NCBI GenBank assembly: GCA_944322705.1
Contig: CALUPR010000004.1
Location: 1 to 38,924 of the forward strand
Length of the DNA: 38,924 nt
Source: Candidatus Gastranaerophilales bacterium
GTDB taxonomy: Bacteria > Cyanobacteriota > Vampirovibrionia > Gastranaerophilales > Gastranaerophilaceae
Direction: 5' to 3'
The translations under genes and the position numbers were made by a program. Positions 14,607 to 23,014 of this stretch are shown here, piece by piece. Position 1 is the stretch's first letter, and each line of letters starts with the position of its first letter. Under the pieces are notes generated by a model, which saw only the letters and a list, made by a program, of their open reading frames with translations, had not been told where the DNA came from and made no database searches.

Positions 14607-15650
14607 ATGAAAAAACTATTAGCATTATTAACTATACTTGTGTTAGCCGGCGGATGCGCGTTTGCTAAAACATCTGAAACGCTTGATATTTTGCCTTTGT
14701 TTAATTCTAAATCGATACAGCAAAATAGATTGTGGGTCGGAACGTTCCAGCTAGTTTGGAACGATTTGATGGACGGGATTGTTAAAGGTCCAGTAAAATT
14801 TGAGGATTATAAATCTCCTCTGGCAAAAGAATTGAATAAACAGTCATTTAAAGCAGATCAGCTATCGGATGATTCTTATTATAAAACTTTTGGAGCAACT
14901 TCTCCCGAGCTGAAAGCTGAAATTGAAAATGCACTAAAAGAAAAATTTGGTGAAACAAGTGATATTCTGAATTCGTTTGATTGGACACCTGCTAAGGGTA
15001 AATTTTTCATTTACGCAATGTTGAAAAAAGATTTTAAATTCCTGACAGCATTTGATAAATTAAAACCTGCAAGATTCGCGCATTCATTTAAAAAAGTTGA
15101 CTATTTTGGAATAGACGAAAATAGTGACAAGATTCTGGATAAAATGGTTCATGTTATGTTTTATAATTCATCAAAAGATTTTGCGGTTTCCATAACAACG
15201 CAAGGTAAAGATATGCTGTATCTCTACAGAACAGATGATGATAAAAACTTTGAAAGACTGTATGCCGATATGTATATGAAAAAAGCAAAATATCAGGGTT
15301 CAAGAGAATTTTTAGCAAAAGATGAACTTAAAGTCCCTGATATAAACCTTTACAGTGAAAAATCGTTTGATGAATTGTGCAACCATCCTATAAAAGATAC
15401 AGATATAACTATTGACAAAGCATTGGAAACCGTTGAATTCAAAATGAATAACGAAGGAGTAAAATTAAAATCGGAAGCTGCAATTGCGACAACAATGTCA
15501 ATGCCTATTCCTGTTAAGAAAATTAAACCACGCAAATTCTACTTTGATGACACATTTGTTTTATTCCTTCAGGAATCTGATAAAGATATGCCATATTTTG
15601 CATTGAGGGTTAATGATGTTTCATTAGTAAACAAAACAGGTAGGAAATAA
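14607..15650 (+). CDS. Secreted serpin-like protein
   Basis: A 347-residue protein with a signal peptide (residues 1-20; GGC near 15-17 could alternatively be a weak lipobox). The C-terminal ~60 residues follow the serpin plan: NNEGVKLKSEAAIATTMSM as a hinge and reactive loop, then KFYFDDTFVLFLQES and FALRVNDVSLV as the last strands. An inner segment, GKFFIYAMLKKDFKFLTAFD, fits the serpin F-Y-F-K-x-x-W-x-x-x-F region. Serpins inhibit proteases by loop insertion. The match is partial and divergent, and I rate the fold more likely than the inhibitory function. A GGAG ribosome site precedes the ATG. Confidence 0.6.
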   Translation: MKKLLALLTILVLAGGCAFAKTSETLDILPLFNSKSIQQNRLWVGTFQLVWNDLMDGIVKGPVKFEDYKSPLAKELNKQSFKADQLSDDSYYKTFGATSPELKAEIENALKEKFGETSDILNSFDWTPAKGKFFIYAMLKKDFKFLTAFDKLKPARFAHSFKKVDYFGIDENSDKILDKMVHVMFYNSSKDFAVSITTQGKDMLYLYRTDDDKNFERLYADMYMKKAKYQGSREFLAKDELKVPDINLYSEKSFDELCNHPIKDTDITIDKALETVEFKMNNEGVKLKSEAAIATTMSMPIPVKKIKPRKFYFDDTFVLFLQESDKDMPYFALRVNDVSLVNKTGRK

Positions 15651-15697
15651 CATAAGATATGTTATCAAATGGGGATTATGCATCCCCACACCCCGCA

Positions 15698-15742
15698 CTT
15701 AATTTCTTTCTTTTTGAGCGACGCAAAAAGAAAGAAATTAAG
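15698..15742. repeat. Hairpin with a perfect 19-bp stem
   Basis: 15698-15716 pairs with 15724-15742 around a 7-base loop (AGCGACG). No T run follows on the plus strand, so it is listed as a repeat rather than a terminator for the serpin-like gene. Confidence 0.7.
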
Positions 15743-15819
15743 CAAAGAAAGAAAAACGCGCGATTGCTTAATTACTGCTAAACTCAACCTGAAACGAGTG
15801 AACTCGCTAAATTTACGTC

Positions 15820-15840
15820 ATTGCGGACTAGATCCGCAAT
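15820..15840. repeat. 21-nt palindromic repeat unit, variant arms
   Basis: ATTGCGGA, loop CTAGA, TCCGCAAT. The arms differ from those at 2663-2683 but are compensated, while the flanks are shared. Confidence 0.65.
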
Positions 15841-15914
15841 CTCATTACCGCTCAAACAACACTCGTTTTGTTGTTGTTTCGTTAAGTAGTAATTATTATT
15901 ACCCCTCACCCTGC

Positions 15915-15937
15915 CCCTCTCCCACAAGTGGAGAGGG
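15915..15937. repeat. CCCTCTCC/GGAGAGGG hairpin
   Basis: An 8-bp stem, 15915-15922 with 15930-15937. Related hairpins lie in prepilin coding DNA at 5501-5520 and 17608-17627. Confidence 0.6.
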
Positions 15938-16058
15938 AATAATTTTTTTCGTGCACAAAGCGCACCGAAAATAGCCTGCCCTCCTGCCTTCCTATCCTCT
16001 GTTAGCGTATATTCCTTATGTTGCAAATATAATATTATTTTTGTTGTATAATCAATTT

Positions 16059-17429
16059 ATGGCAAAAGTTAAATCAAAATGGGTTTGTACGGAATGCGGC
16101 TATGAAACAGCCGGTTATTTAGGGAAATGTCCTGAATGCGGCGCATGGGGAACTTTGACAGAAGAAGTGCAATTCGCGCTAAAAACTCAACAACAACCTG
16201 CAGCCGAATTTATAAATAAAGAAAAACCAGAACTTTTAAAAGACATTCATATCGGCGAAGAAGTCAGAGTTTCAACAAATATTTCAGAGTTTGACAGAAT
16301 TTTAGGCGGGGGACTGGTGCAGGGTTCTCTTGTTTTAATTGCAGGTGATCCGGGCATAGGTAAATCAACTATACTTTTGCAAACAAGCGGTGAACTTTGT
16401 AAAAGTAACAAAAAAGTCTTATATGTTTCTGCGGAAGAAAGTGCAAGTCAGTTGAAATTGCGTGCAGAAAGGCTGTCAATTAATTCAGACAATCTTTACG
16501 TCTATCCGCAGACATTAATGGAAAATATTAAAAATCAGATTGAACAAATTGTTCCTGATGTTGTTGTTATAGACAGTATTCAGGCAATTTATTCCCAGAA
16601 TGTTGCAAGTTCTGCCGGAAGCGTTTCTCAAATAAGAGAATGTACTAACCTTTTAATGCATATAGCTAAATCAAAAAATATAACGATTGTAGTAATCGGA
16701 CATGTTACTAAAGACGGTAACATCGCAGGACCTAAGGTCTTAGAGCATATGGTTGATACTGTAATTTATTTTGAGGGTGATAAGTATAAATCTTACAGAA
16801 TGCTTCGTGCTATGAAAAACCGTTTTGGAAACACGTCTGAGGTTGGAATTTTCGAAATGAATTCTGACGGGCTTAAATGTGTTACAAATCCAAATGAACT
16901 TTTTTTGAATGAGCGTTCTCAAGTGTCTGTTCCGGGCAGTGCAATTGTTGTAACCAATGAAGGAACACGTCCGCTTTTAGTAGAAATTCAGGCACTGGTT
17001 GGTACAACTCCCTATCCTACACCACGACGTGTTACAAATGGTGTGGATACAAGCAGGGTTTTACAAATTCTTGCGGTTCTTGAAAAACGTGTAGGGTTGA
17101 ATCTTTCAAAACAGGATGTTTATGTAAATGTAATGGGAGGAATTGATGTGTCGGAGCCGTCTGCTGATTTAGGGATTGCTCTTGCTGTCGCAACGTGTGC
17201 ACGCGATGTTGTTGTAGATCCGCAAACGGTTATAATAGGTGAAATTGGTTTATCAGGAGAAATTCATCCTGTTAATAATATTGAAAAACGTTTGAATGAA
17301 GCAGTAATGACCGGATTTAAAAAGGCAATAATTCCTTACGCAAACAGAATTGAAGATAAAAGGATAGAAATTGTACCTGTCAAGCGTCTTATAGATGCTA
17401 TAAGCGCCTGTATTTCCCCTACCAAATAA
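16059..17429 (+). CDS. radA: DNA repair protein RadA (Sms)
   Basis: A RecA-like DNA helicase that promotes branch migration in recombination repair. The 456-residue protein has the N-terminal zinc finger (C10, C13, C24, C27), a Walker A GDPGIGKST at 96-104, the RadA-specific KNRFG motif near residue 252, and a Lon-protease-like C-terminal domain (about 290-450). The ATG at 16059 is preferred over an in-frame upstream start at 16041, because TATAAT (16047-16052) ends six bases before the ATG and the zinc finger then begins at the usual distance. The -35 box is not clear. The repeat island precedes it. Confidence 0.95.
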   Translation: MAKVKSKWVCTECGYETAGYLGKCPECGAWGTLTEEVQFALKTQQQPAAEFINKEKPELLKDIHIGEEVRVSTNISEFDRILGGGLVQGSLVLIAGDPGIGKSTILLQTSGELCKSNKKVLYVSAEESASQLKLRAERLSINSDNLYVYPQTLMENIKNQIEQIVPDVVVIDSIQAIYSQNVASSAGSVSQIRECTNLLMHIAKSKNITIVVIGHVTKDGNIAGPKVLEHMVDTVIYFEGDKYKSYRMLRAMKNRFGNTSEVGIFEMNSDGLKCVTNPNELFLNERSQVSVPGSAIVVTNEGTRPLLVEIQALVGTTPYPTPRRVTNGVDTSRVLQILAVLEKRVGLNLSKQDVYVNVMGGIDVSEPSADLGIALAVATCARDVVVDPQTVIIGEIGLSGEIHPVNNIEKRLNEAVMTGFKKAIIPYANRIEDKRIEIVPVKRLIDAISACISPTK

Positions 17430-17439
17430 TCTCTTTGTG

Positions 17440-17468
17440 TTGCTATTTTTTTCATTAACTGTTATAAT
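17440..17468 (+). promoter_or_regulatory. Promoter of the out-of-frame prepilin-like gene
   Basis: TTGCTA at 17440-17445, 17 bases, TATAAT at 17463-17468. A leader of about 25 bases follows, with GAGAGGA before the ATG at 17500. The start signals of this gene are thus intact. Confidence 0.65.
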
Positions 17469-17499
17469 AAACATGTTGCAGTAAAGAGAGGATCTATTA

Positions 17500-18362
17500 A
17501 TGGAAAGGATTATTAATAAATTTGAATTCGGGGGGGGGGCACTGTAAGCTCCGCCGGAAGCAAAGATGCCAAGAGGCAAAGAAGCGAAGCTAGTATCGTA
17601 AAAATTTCCCCTCTCTCGGGAGAGGGGGCTACGCAAGTAGCCCTGCCGTACAAGCAACGTAGATTTGCGTTTACCTTGGCTGAGGTTCTGATCACTCTCG
17701 GCATAATCGGTGTTGTAGCCGCAATAATTATTCCCTCTATTATTCAAAGTTATGACAAATCGCAAACTATTACAAAATTAAAAAAAGCATATTCTGTTTT
17801 AGGGCAAGTGGTGACAAAGTCTTTTGCTGACAATGGACCTGTTAATTTTGTTGCAGGGGAAACAGTAAATGGAGCAGATGTTGAACAATTTTTTCAAACT
17901 TACTGGCTTCCTTATTTTAATGGTGCAGTTGTATCTCAAGACAGAATTTATCCGTATGGGAATGTAACGCCGTATAAATATGTTGATAATTCTGTTGTTT
18001 CTACAGGAGTTTATACAAGTTTTGGTGAGGGACGCGTATATTTAACAACCCCTGACGGAATAAGTTACCTTATAATTTTTATAGATTGGAAAGATGTAAC
18101 TGATGAAAATGGAAACACTACTTCAATACTCACATACAATTCAATGCAAAAAGTATATGTTGATATAAATGGAACTAAAAGACCTAACAGATTAGGGAAA
18201 GATGTATTTATATTTTTAATAGATTTTAACAGCAATGTAGTTCGCTCATGGAGTTATGATAGTCTTGCTTTTGCCGAAAACAATTGTAAAACAAAAGGAG
18301 AAAGCTGCTCAACTAAGATAATTACAGACGGTTGGCAGATTAAATATGATTACCCTTGGTAG
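17500..18362 (+). CDS. Prepilin-like gene, out of frame at a G10 tract (phase OFF)
   Basis: The ATG at 17500 reads MERIINKFEFGGGAL and stops at 17545-17547. The prepilin domain (FAFTLAEVLITLGIIGVVAA and a C-terminal DINGTKRPN motif) lies in a different frame that has no stop from the G tract to 18362. One added G (or two removed) would join them into a 287-residue protein with a 57-residue leader. The leader would contain the ATQV-coding palindrome also found in the 4702-5688 gene. Promoter and ribosome site are intact. It could be a phase-variable pseudopilin in the OFF state, a decayed gene, or a homopolymer sequencing error. A shorter product from the TTG at 17676 would lack a leader. Confidence 0.75.
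17530..17539 (+). repeat. Homopolymer tract of ten G, frame closed
   Basis: It lies 30 bases after the ATG. G10 leads to a stop at 17545, G9 to a later stop, and G11 opens the full prepilin frame. Confidence 0.85.
17608..17641. repeat. Two adjacent palindromes in the prepilin leader
   Basis: CCCCTCTC/GAGAGGGG at 17608-17627 is followed directly by GCTAC GCAA GTAGC at 17628-17641. Both belong to families seen in the leader of the gene at 5688; the first is also intergenic at 15915. Confidence 0.6.
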
Positions 18363-18363
18363 T

Positions 18364-18702
18364 CTATTTATTGTTTGCAACACCCGGTACATCTTTAATA
18401 ACGAACGGTCTTACAAAAGCGTAAGTTCCATAAAGCGATGCAATAAGTCCGGTCGTCATAAGAGCTGTTTTTGTCTTAATATGTTTGTTAAAAAGACCGC
18501 CAAGTGTTACGAGTGTTGTACCTAGCATAATGCCGAGGTAACCTTTAAAAATTGTTCTCGGAACTAAAATTGTGTCTGTCATATCAGCAGAATTTTTTGC
18601 ACAAGAATGAAATTTTTCAAGGAATGTTTCTTTTTTTTCTTGGTTTACATTTTCAAATACAGGATATTTTGTGTTTGTAATGTTAATTTTACTTACCAGC
18701 AT
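18364..18702 (-). CDS. Small membrane protein, unknown function
   Basis: A 112-residue protein with a polar N-terminal half (about 1-45) and two hydrophobic segments (about 53-70 and 80-98) rich in Gly, Leu and Thr, probably a helical hairpin in the membrane. No family recognised. Convergent with the prepilin-like gene, one base apart. Its promoter (TTGAAA, 17 bases, TATTAT) ends six bases before the ATG, so a leaderless message is predicted. Confidence 0.68.
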   Translation of the reverse strand: MLVSKINITNTKYPVFENVNQEKKETFLEKFHSCAKNSADMTDTILVPRTIFKGYLGIMLGTTLVTLGGLFNKHIKTKTALMTTGLIASLYGTYAFVRPFVIKDVPGVANNK

Positions 18703-18737
18703 AATAAAATAATATCTTGCGGAAAAAATTTTTTCAA
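18703..18737 (-). promoter_or_regulatory. Predicted leaderless promoter of the small membrane protein gene
   Basis: TTGAAA at 18737-18732, 17 bases, TATTAT at 18714-18709, six bases, ATG at 18702. Confidence 0.65.
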
Positions 18738-18781
18738 TGATAAATTAACTATTTCTTAATATTTTAAACGGCTCTGCCTAC

Positions 18782-18810
18782 TTGATTAGTTTTTTTGTTA
18801 ATGATATAAA
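18782..18810 (+). promoter_or_regulatory. Promoter of the glyceraldehyde-3-phosphate dehydrogenase gene
   Basis: TTGATT at 18782-18787, 17 bases, TATAAA at 18805-18810. A leader of about 30 bases with AAAGGAAA precedes the ATG at 18849. Confidence 0.65.
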
Positions 18811-18848
18811 TGCCATGTGAGAGTTTTTATAAAAGAAAGGAAACACTT

Positions 18849-19853
18849 ATGGTAAATGTAGCAATTAACGGTTTTGGTAGAATCGGTCGTAATACTTTAC
18901 GTGCCGCTATCAGAGAAGGTATTTTTGACAAAATTAATTATGTAGCAATTAATGACCCCGGTTTGAAACCTGCTGAAGCAGCTTTGTTATTCAAACACGA
19001 TTCAGTTATGGGTAAATTCGACGGTACTGTTGAAGCTTATGAAGAAGGTATTATCGTAAACGGTAAAAAAATCAAATTCTTCGCAGAAAAAGATCCGGCT
19101 CAATTACCTTGGAAAGATTTAGGCGTAGAAGTTGTTGTTGAATCAACAGGTTTCTTCACTGATGCAGAAAAAGCAAAAGCTCACATTACAGCAGGTGCTA
19201 AAAAAGTTATTATTTCAGCTCCTGCAACAAATGAAGATATTACAATTGTTTTAGGCGTAAACGATAAAGAATACGATCCTGCAAAACACAATGTAATTTC
19301 TATGGCATCTTGCACAACTAACTGCTTGGCTCCTGTTGCTAAAGTTATCGATGAAAAATTCGGTATTGTAAAAGGTTTGATGACAACTGTTCACTCTTAC
19401 ACAGGCGACCAGAGAATCTTAGACGCAGGTCACAAAGATCCTAGAAGAGCTAGAGCAGGTGCTTTGAACATTGTTCCTACAAAAACAGGTGCAGCTAAAG
19501 CTGTTGCTCTTGTATTACCTCAATTGAAAGGTAAATTGGACGGTTTTGCAATGAGAGTTCCTACTCCTGACGTATCATTAGTTGACGTTGTATTTGAACT
19601 TTCTAAAGATGTTACTGTTGAAGAAGTTAATGCCGCATTAAAAGCAGGTGCTGACGGGCACGTTCTTTGCTATACTGAAGAACCGCTTGTATCTTCTGAC
19701 TACATCGGAACATCTCAATCATCAACTGTTGACGCTTTATTAACTCGTGTAATGGGCGGCAATCAGGTTAAAATCATTTCTTGGTACGATAACGAAATGG
19801 GTTATTCTACAAGATTGGCTGAAACTACATTGATGGTTGCTTCAAAATTATAA
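18849..19853 (+). CDS. gapA: Glyceraldehyde-3-phosphate dehydrogenase (type I)
   Basis: Converts glyceraldehyde-3-phosphate, NAD(P)+ and phosphate to 1,3-bisphosphoglycerate in glycolysis, or the reverse. The 334-residue protein has GFGRIG at 8-13, the active-site SCTTN at 154-158 with catalytic C155, and the conserved WYDNEMGYS near the C-terminus (about 312-320). The start at 18849 has a GAAAGGAAA ribosome site; the frame extends upstream to 18810 but that codon overlaps the -10 box. Codon use is noticeably regular, with many GCT, GTT and AAA codons, consistent with high expression. A strong terminator follows. The cofactor preference is not decided here. Confidence 0.96.
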   Translation: MVNVAINGFGRIGRNTLRAAIREGIFDKINYVAINDPGLKPAEAALLFKHDSVMGKFDGTVEAYEEGIIVNGKKIKFFAEKDPAQLPWKDLGVEVVVESTGFFTDAEKAKAHITAGAKKVIISAPATNEDITIVLGVNDKEYDPAKHNVISMASCTTNCLAPVAKVIDEKFGIVKGLMTTVHSYTGDQRILDAGHKDPRRARAGALNIVPTKTGAAKAVALVLPQLKGKLDGFAMRVPTPDVSLVDVVFELSKDVTVEEVNAALKAGADGHVLCYTEEPLVSSDYIGTSQSSTVDALLTRVMGGNQVKIISWYDNEMGYSTRLAETTLMVASKL

Positions 19854-19875
19854 TCTTTTGAAGAATAATTTTTAA

Positions 19876-19910
19876 ACAAAAGAGTCCGCCAGAATGGCGG
19901 ACTCTTTTGT
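19876..19910 (+). terminator. Rho-independent terminator after gapA
   Basis: A 16-bp stem, 19876-19891 with 19895-19910, GC-rich core and the T-rich run built into the right arm. The left arm gives the matching A run, so it could work in both directions. Confidence 0.85.
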
Positions 19911-19972
19911 TGTACAGTCGGCGGATTGCTAAAATATTAACTTATTGAATACTGATATCAGGAGGAAACTTT

Positions 19973-20164
19973 ATGCATATTTTAAAATTAATTACATTTA
20001 TTTTAGTTATTATTGGAGCTTTAAACTGGGGACTTGTCGGTATATTTAATATTGATCTTGTTGCTATGATTTTTGGAGATATGACATTATTGACAAGAAT
20101 AGTTTATTCTCTTGTCGGTATAAGCGCAATAATATATGCTGCTTTAGCTTATAAAGATGTATAG
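19973..20164 (+). CDS. DUF378 family small membrane protein
   Basis: A 63-residue protein made of two membrane helices separated by a short loop. The pattern I-x-x-I-L-x-I-I-G-A-L-N-W-G-L-V-G-I-F at residues 9-27 (here LVIIGALNWGLVGIFNIDLV) is the DUF378 signature. The function of the family is not known. A strong GGAGG ribosome site precedes the ATG. It ends one base from the end of the convergent peptidase gene. Confidence 0.88.
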   Translation: MHILKLITFILVIIGALNWGLVGIFNIDLVAMIFGDMTLLTRIVYSLVGISAIIYAALAYKDV

Positions 20165-20165
20165 A

Positions 20166-22973
20166 TTAAGCTTTAAGTGATTTTAAATAATCCTCGTTTG
20201 CTTTTAGAGTATTTTCGGTTGCAACTATTGAGTAAATCGGTTTGCTTGAAAAAACGTAATTTGCTGTGTTATAAATATCATCAGCGGTAATGCTGTCAAT
20301 CATTTTTAATGCCAGATTATCCCTTGAAAGTCCGTAAGGCGTATTAAGGCTGCATAGCAACCCGTCAGTTTGTGAACCATGTGTGTTATTCATATTTAAA
20401 ATAGAATTTTTTAGATTTAATTTCGCGTTATTCAATTCTTCTTCTGTTACTTTTTCGGTTTTAATTTTGTTGATATGCTTGTTAAATCCGTCAATTGATT
20501 TTTGAACATTGTCATAGCTTACTTCGTTTGTATCTTTATTTTCGGTGGTAGTCCCGATTTTTAGATAGAAAAGTCCTATGTTATCTGTAATTTTAAAGTT
20601 AGAACGGACATGATATGCCAGTTTTTGCTGTTCGCGCAGGTCATTAAACAGTCTGGAAGATGCGTTGCCGCCGAGTATTGTATTTAAAAGTTCAAGACAG
20701 ATATCATCTTTCAGATTATTTCCTCTTCTGAATTTAAAAGCTTCAATGATTTCTGCCTGATTTTTATTGTCTATGTCCGTTAATACTTGTGTTTGGGTAT
20801 TTGGAATGTATTTGTCAAGAAGTTCTTCCGGGTTATATACATTGAATTTTTTATAAGCGGCTATGTTCTTGAACAGATTATCATTTAGTTCAGGCTTTTT
20901 GCTAAAAGGTGCAGTAACTGCGATTGAGGCTTTTGAATTTGTCATAATAGAGTTATACAATCTTTTTACATCATCAAGAGTTAAGCTGTCCAATTCTTTT
21001 AAAAGCTCTGATTTTGATTTACCTTGAGGAAGATTTTTATAAATTTCCGTATCAAGTTTATCAAATGCTGACTTTTCAGAAATAGAGATATTATCAATAA
21101 TTCGAGATTTTACTTCGTTAAAAGTTTCTTGTGTAAATCTCGGGTTATCCAACAATTCCTTTATGGATTTAAGTGCTTTGCCCATATCTTCTGACGCGAA
21201 TTTAGAATAAACTGTTACTGATTTGTTATTACTTTCAAAATTTGCATTTATGCCTGATTTTTGAAGATCTTTATAGAATTCTTCCTGATTTTTATTTAAA
21301 GTCCCCTCATTTAAAAGTTCATCCAATACAAGAACTGCTGCTAATTTATCTGTATTGTATCCTTCTGTTGAAAATTGCATTTTGACATAGCAGTTGTCGG
21401 TTCTGCAGTTGTTGGTTACAATTTTGAAGTTATTATTTGGCATATTGTATTCTTTTACGTTGCTTAAATCAATTGCTTCTTTTCTTCCGGTAAAAGATAT
21501 ACTTTTTGCGTCATTGTAGTTTTTATTTATGCTTTCTGCATTGGCAGATGACGGGTGAACAACTGTTACAGAAGCTTTATTTATATCAAGATATTTTTTT
21601 GCTGCATTAACAATATCGTCAGCTGTCATTGACTTAATAATTTCCTGATAATTATTCAGATAGGCTTCATTGTTTTCTAAAAGGGCTGTTCCGATAGCAT
21701 TATTTGTTCTGAAAGAATGTTCAAAAATGGCAGAGAAATTATTAAGCATTCTCTTTTTTATAATCTGCATTTCATCATCTGTAGGCGGATTATTGGTTAT
21801 ATTGGCAATCTCATTGAATATTAATTTTAACACTTTTTCAGAGTTTTCGTCAGATGATTCTGCGATAAACATCAAAGCTCTACCGTCTTTAGGATTTGTA
21901 ATAATTTTTTCTTCTTCGGTGTAAAGAGAAGCATTATATAATTTTAGTTTTTTATCAATCCGCGAGGTTGATCCGCCGGACAGTAGCTCCATTGCAGCTT
22001 CGTTAAAAATCATGTCTTTAATATTTAGCGGAGTTGAACCGTTAAAACCTACAGCAATATGTGCTGCTGTTGCTTTGTCTGATATAAAATCCTCTCTTAC
22101 TGTTTTCTGAACAGGAGTAAGTTTTTCAAAATTTCTTTGTCCTGATGGTTGTTTTTTAGATGTAAAGTATTTGGAAATCAATTTTATTGTTTCTTCAGGT
22201 TTTACATCTCCGGTTATAACGGTAACCATATTTGCCGGATAATAGTTGTTATTGTAATAATTTACAACATCTTCACGGGTTAAATTTGTTATATTATCTG
22301 TTGTGCCGCCAATCATGTCTGTTGATGCGGTTTTAATTCCGTATAAATTTTTCAGCATTTTATTAACAGCCAGATTTTCAGGGTCTGATGTTATCATATT
22401 TATTTCGGAATTTACTATTTCCTTTTCTTTTTCAAGTTTGTCTGCGGCGAACAATGGAGTTTCCAGCATTGACGCATGAATTTTTATTTTATTTTCCAGA
22501 TCCCCGTCATTTAAAAGGTTAGAACTTATATAATAATTGGTTTCTGCAAAGCCCGTTGAAGCATTTGTAGATGCTCCCATTTTATCGACCTGTTTGAAAA
22601 AATCGCCCTGTTCCAAGCCTTGGGAACCGTTAAAAAGATTATGTTCAATGTAATGGCTTATACCGCGTAATTTGTCAGGTTCATTCATTGAACCTGTATT
22701 AACGTATGTTCTTAAAACGGTTTCACCCTCCTGTGGAACAACAATTACTCTTTGACCGTTTGCAAGTTTGTAGCAGTAGGCTTTTGTGTCATAAGGGAAA
22801 TTCATCTCGCCTGTTTTTGTGTATGCAATAGGAGTTTTTACCGCAAAATCAGGCTGTATATTTGATAACTGTTCAATTTGCGGATTTGTTTGAACTGTTT
22901 CGTTTCCCTTGAAAACCTGCTTATTGCTGTATTGATAATTATTTACACTATTAATAGAATTTATTCTAACCAC
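20166..22973 (-). CDS. M16 family zinc metallopeptidase (two-repeat form)
   Basis: A 935-residue protein with two M16 halves. The first half has the inverted zinc motif HYIEH at 107-111 and a downstream glutamate in EKEKEIVNSEI. The second half, from about 500, has the fold's features but no HxxEH, as is usual for the non-catalytic half. M16 enzymes cut peptides inside a closed chamber. There is no signal peptide; the first ~45 residues are Asn/Gln-rich with FKGN at 21-24. The start is a GTG at 22973 without a clear ribosome site, so the exact start is uncertain. Confidence 0.9.
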   Translation of the reverse strand: MVRINSINSVNNYQYSNKQVFKGNETVQTNPQIEQLSNIQPDFAVKTPIAYTKTGEMNFPYDTKAYCYKLANGQRVIVVPQEGETVLRTYVNTGSMNEPDKLRGISHYIEHNLFNGSQGLEQGDFFKQVDKMGASTNASTGFAETNYYISSNLLNDGDLENKIKIHASMLETPLFAADKLEKEKEIVNSEINMITSDPENLAVNKMLKNLYGIKTASTDMIGGTTDNITNLTREDVVNYYNNNYYPANMVTVITGDVKPEETIKLISKYFTSKKQPSGQRNFEKLTPVQKTVREDFISDKATAAHIAVGFNGSTPLNIKDMIFNEAAMELLSGGSTSRIDKKLKLYNASLYTEEEKIITNPKDGRALMFIAESSDENSEKVLKLIFNEIANITNNPPTDDEMQIIKKRMLNNFSAIFEHSFRTNNAIGTALLENNEAYLNNYQEIIKSMTADDIVNAAKKYLDINKASVTVVHPSSANAESINKNYNDAKSISFTGRKEAIDLSNVKEYNMPNNNFKIVTNNCRTDNCYVKMQFSTEGYNTDKLAAVLVLDELLNEGTLNKNQEEFYKDLQKSGINANFESNNKSVTVYSKFASEDMGKALKSIKELLDNPRFTQETFNEVKSRIIDNISISEKSAFDKLDTEIYKNLPQGKSKSELLKELDSLTLDDVKRLYNSIMTNSKASIAVTAPFSKKPELNDNLFKNIAAYKKFNVYNPEELLDKYIPNTQTQVLTDIDNKNQAEIIEAFKFRRGNNLKDDICLELLNTILGGNASSRLFNDLREQQKLAYHVRSNFKITDNIGLFYLKIGTTTENKDTNEVSYDNVQKSIDGFNKHINKIKTEKVTEEELNNAKLNLKNSILNMNNTHGSQTDGLLCSLNTPYGLSRDNLALKMIDSITADDIYNTANYVFSSKPIYSIVATENTLKANEDYLKSLKA

Positions 22974-23014
22974 ATTAATATAAAAACATGAAAAAATAAA
23001 AAATTGCCTTTTTA

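Larger units (their letters stand above)
15651..16058. repeat. Second intergenic repeat island
   Basis: There is no credible gene in this ~400-base gap. In order it holds a small GGGGAT/ATCCCC hairpin (about 15669-15687), a 19-bp-stem hairpin at 15698-15742, a 21-nt palindrome at 15820-15840 with flanks shared with 2638-2710, a CCCTCTCC/GGAGAGGG hairpin at 15915-15937, and a CCTGCCCTCCTGCC stretch near 15976-15998. Open frames crossing it on either strand read through these repeats and are rejected. Confidence 0.75.

Noticed and set aside
15651-15665. AT-only inverted repeat at the serpin-like stop codon as a terminator
   Set aside because: An 8-bp AT-rich stem with no T run is too weak to call.
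15669-16026. Open frames on both strands in the second repeat island
   Set aside because: Both are composed of the repeat units (hairpins and palindrome flanks) and show no family features or start signals.
5651-17539. G10 tracts as mere assembly artefacts
   Set aside because: Not excluded, but three runs of equal length at matching gene positions, two of them in frame, make random error less likely than real tracts. Read-level data would decide.
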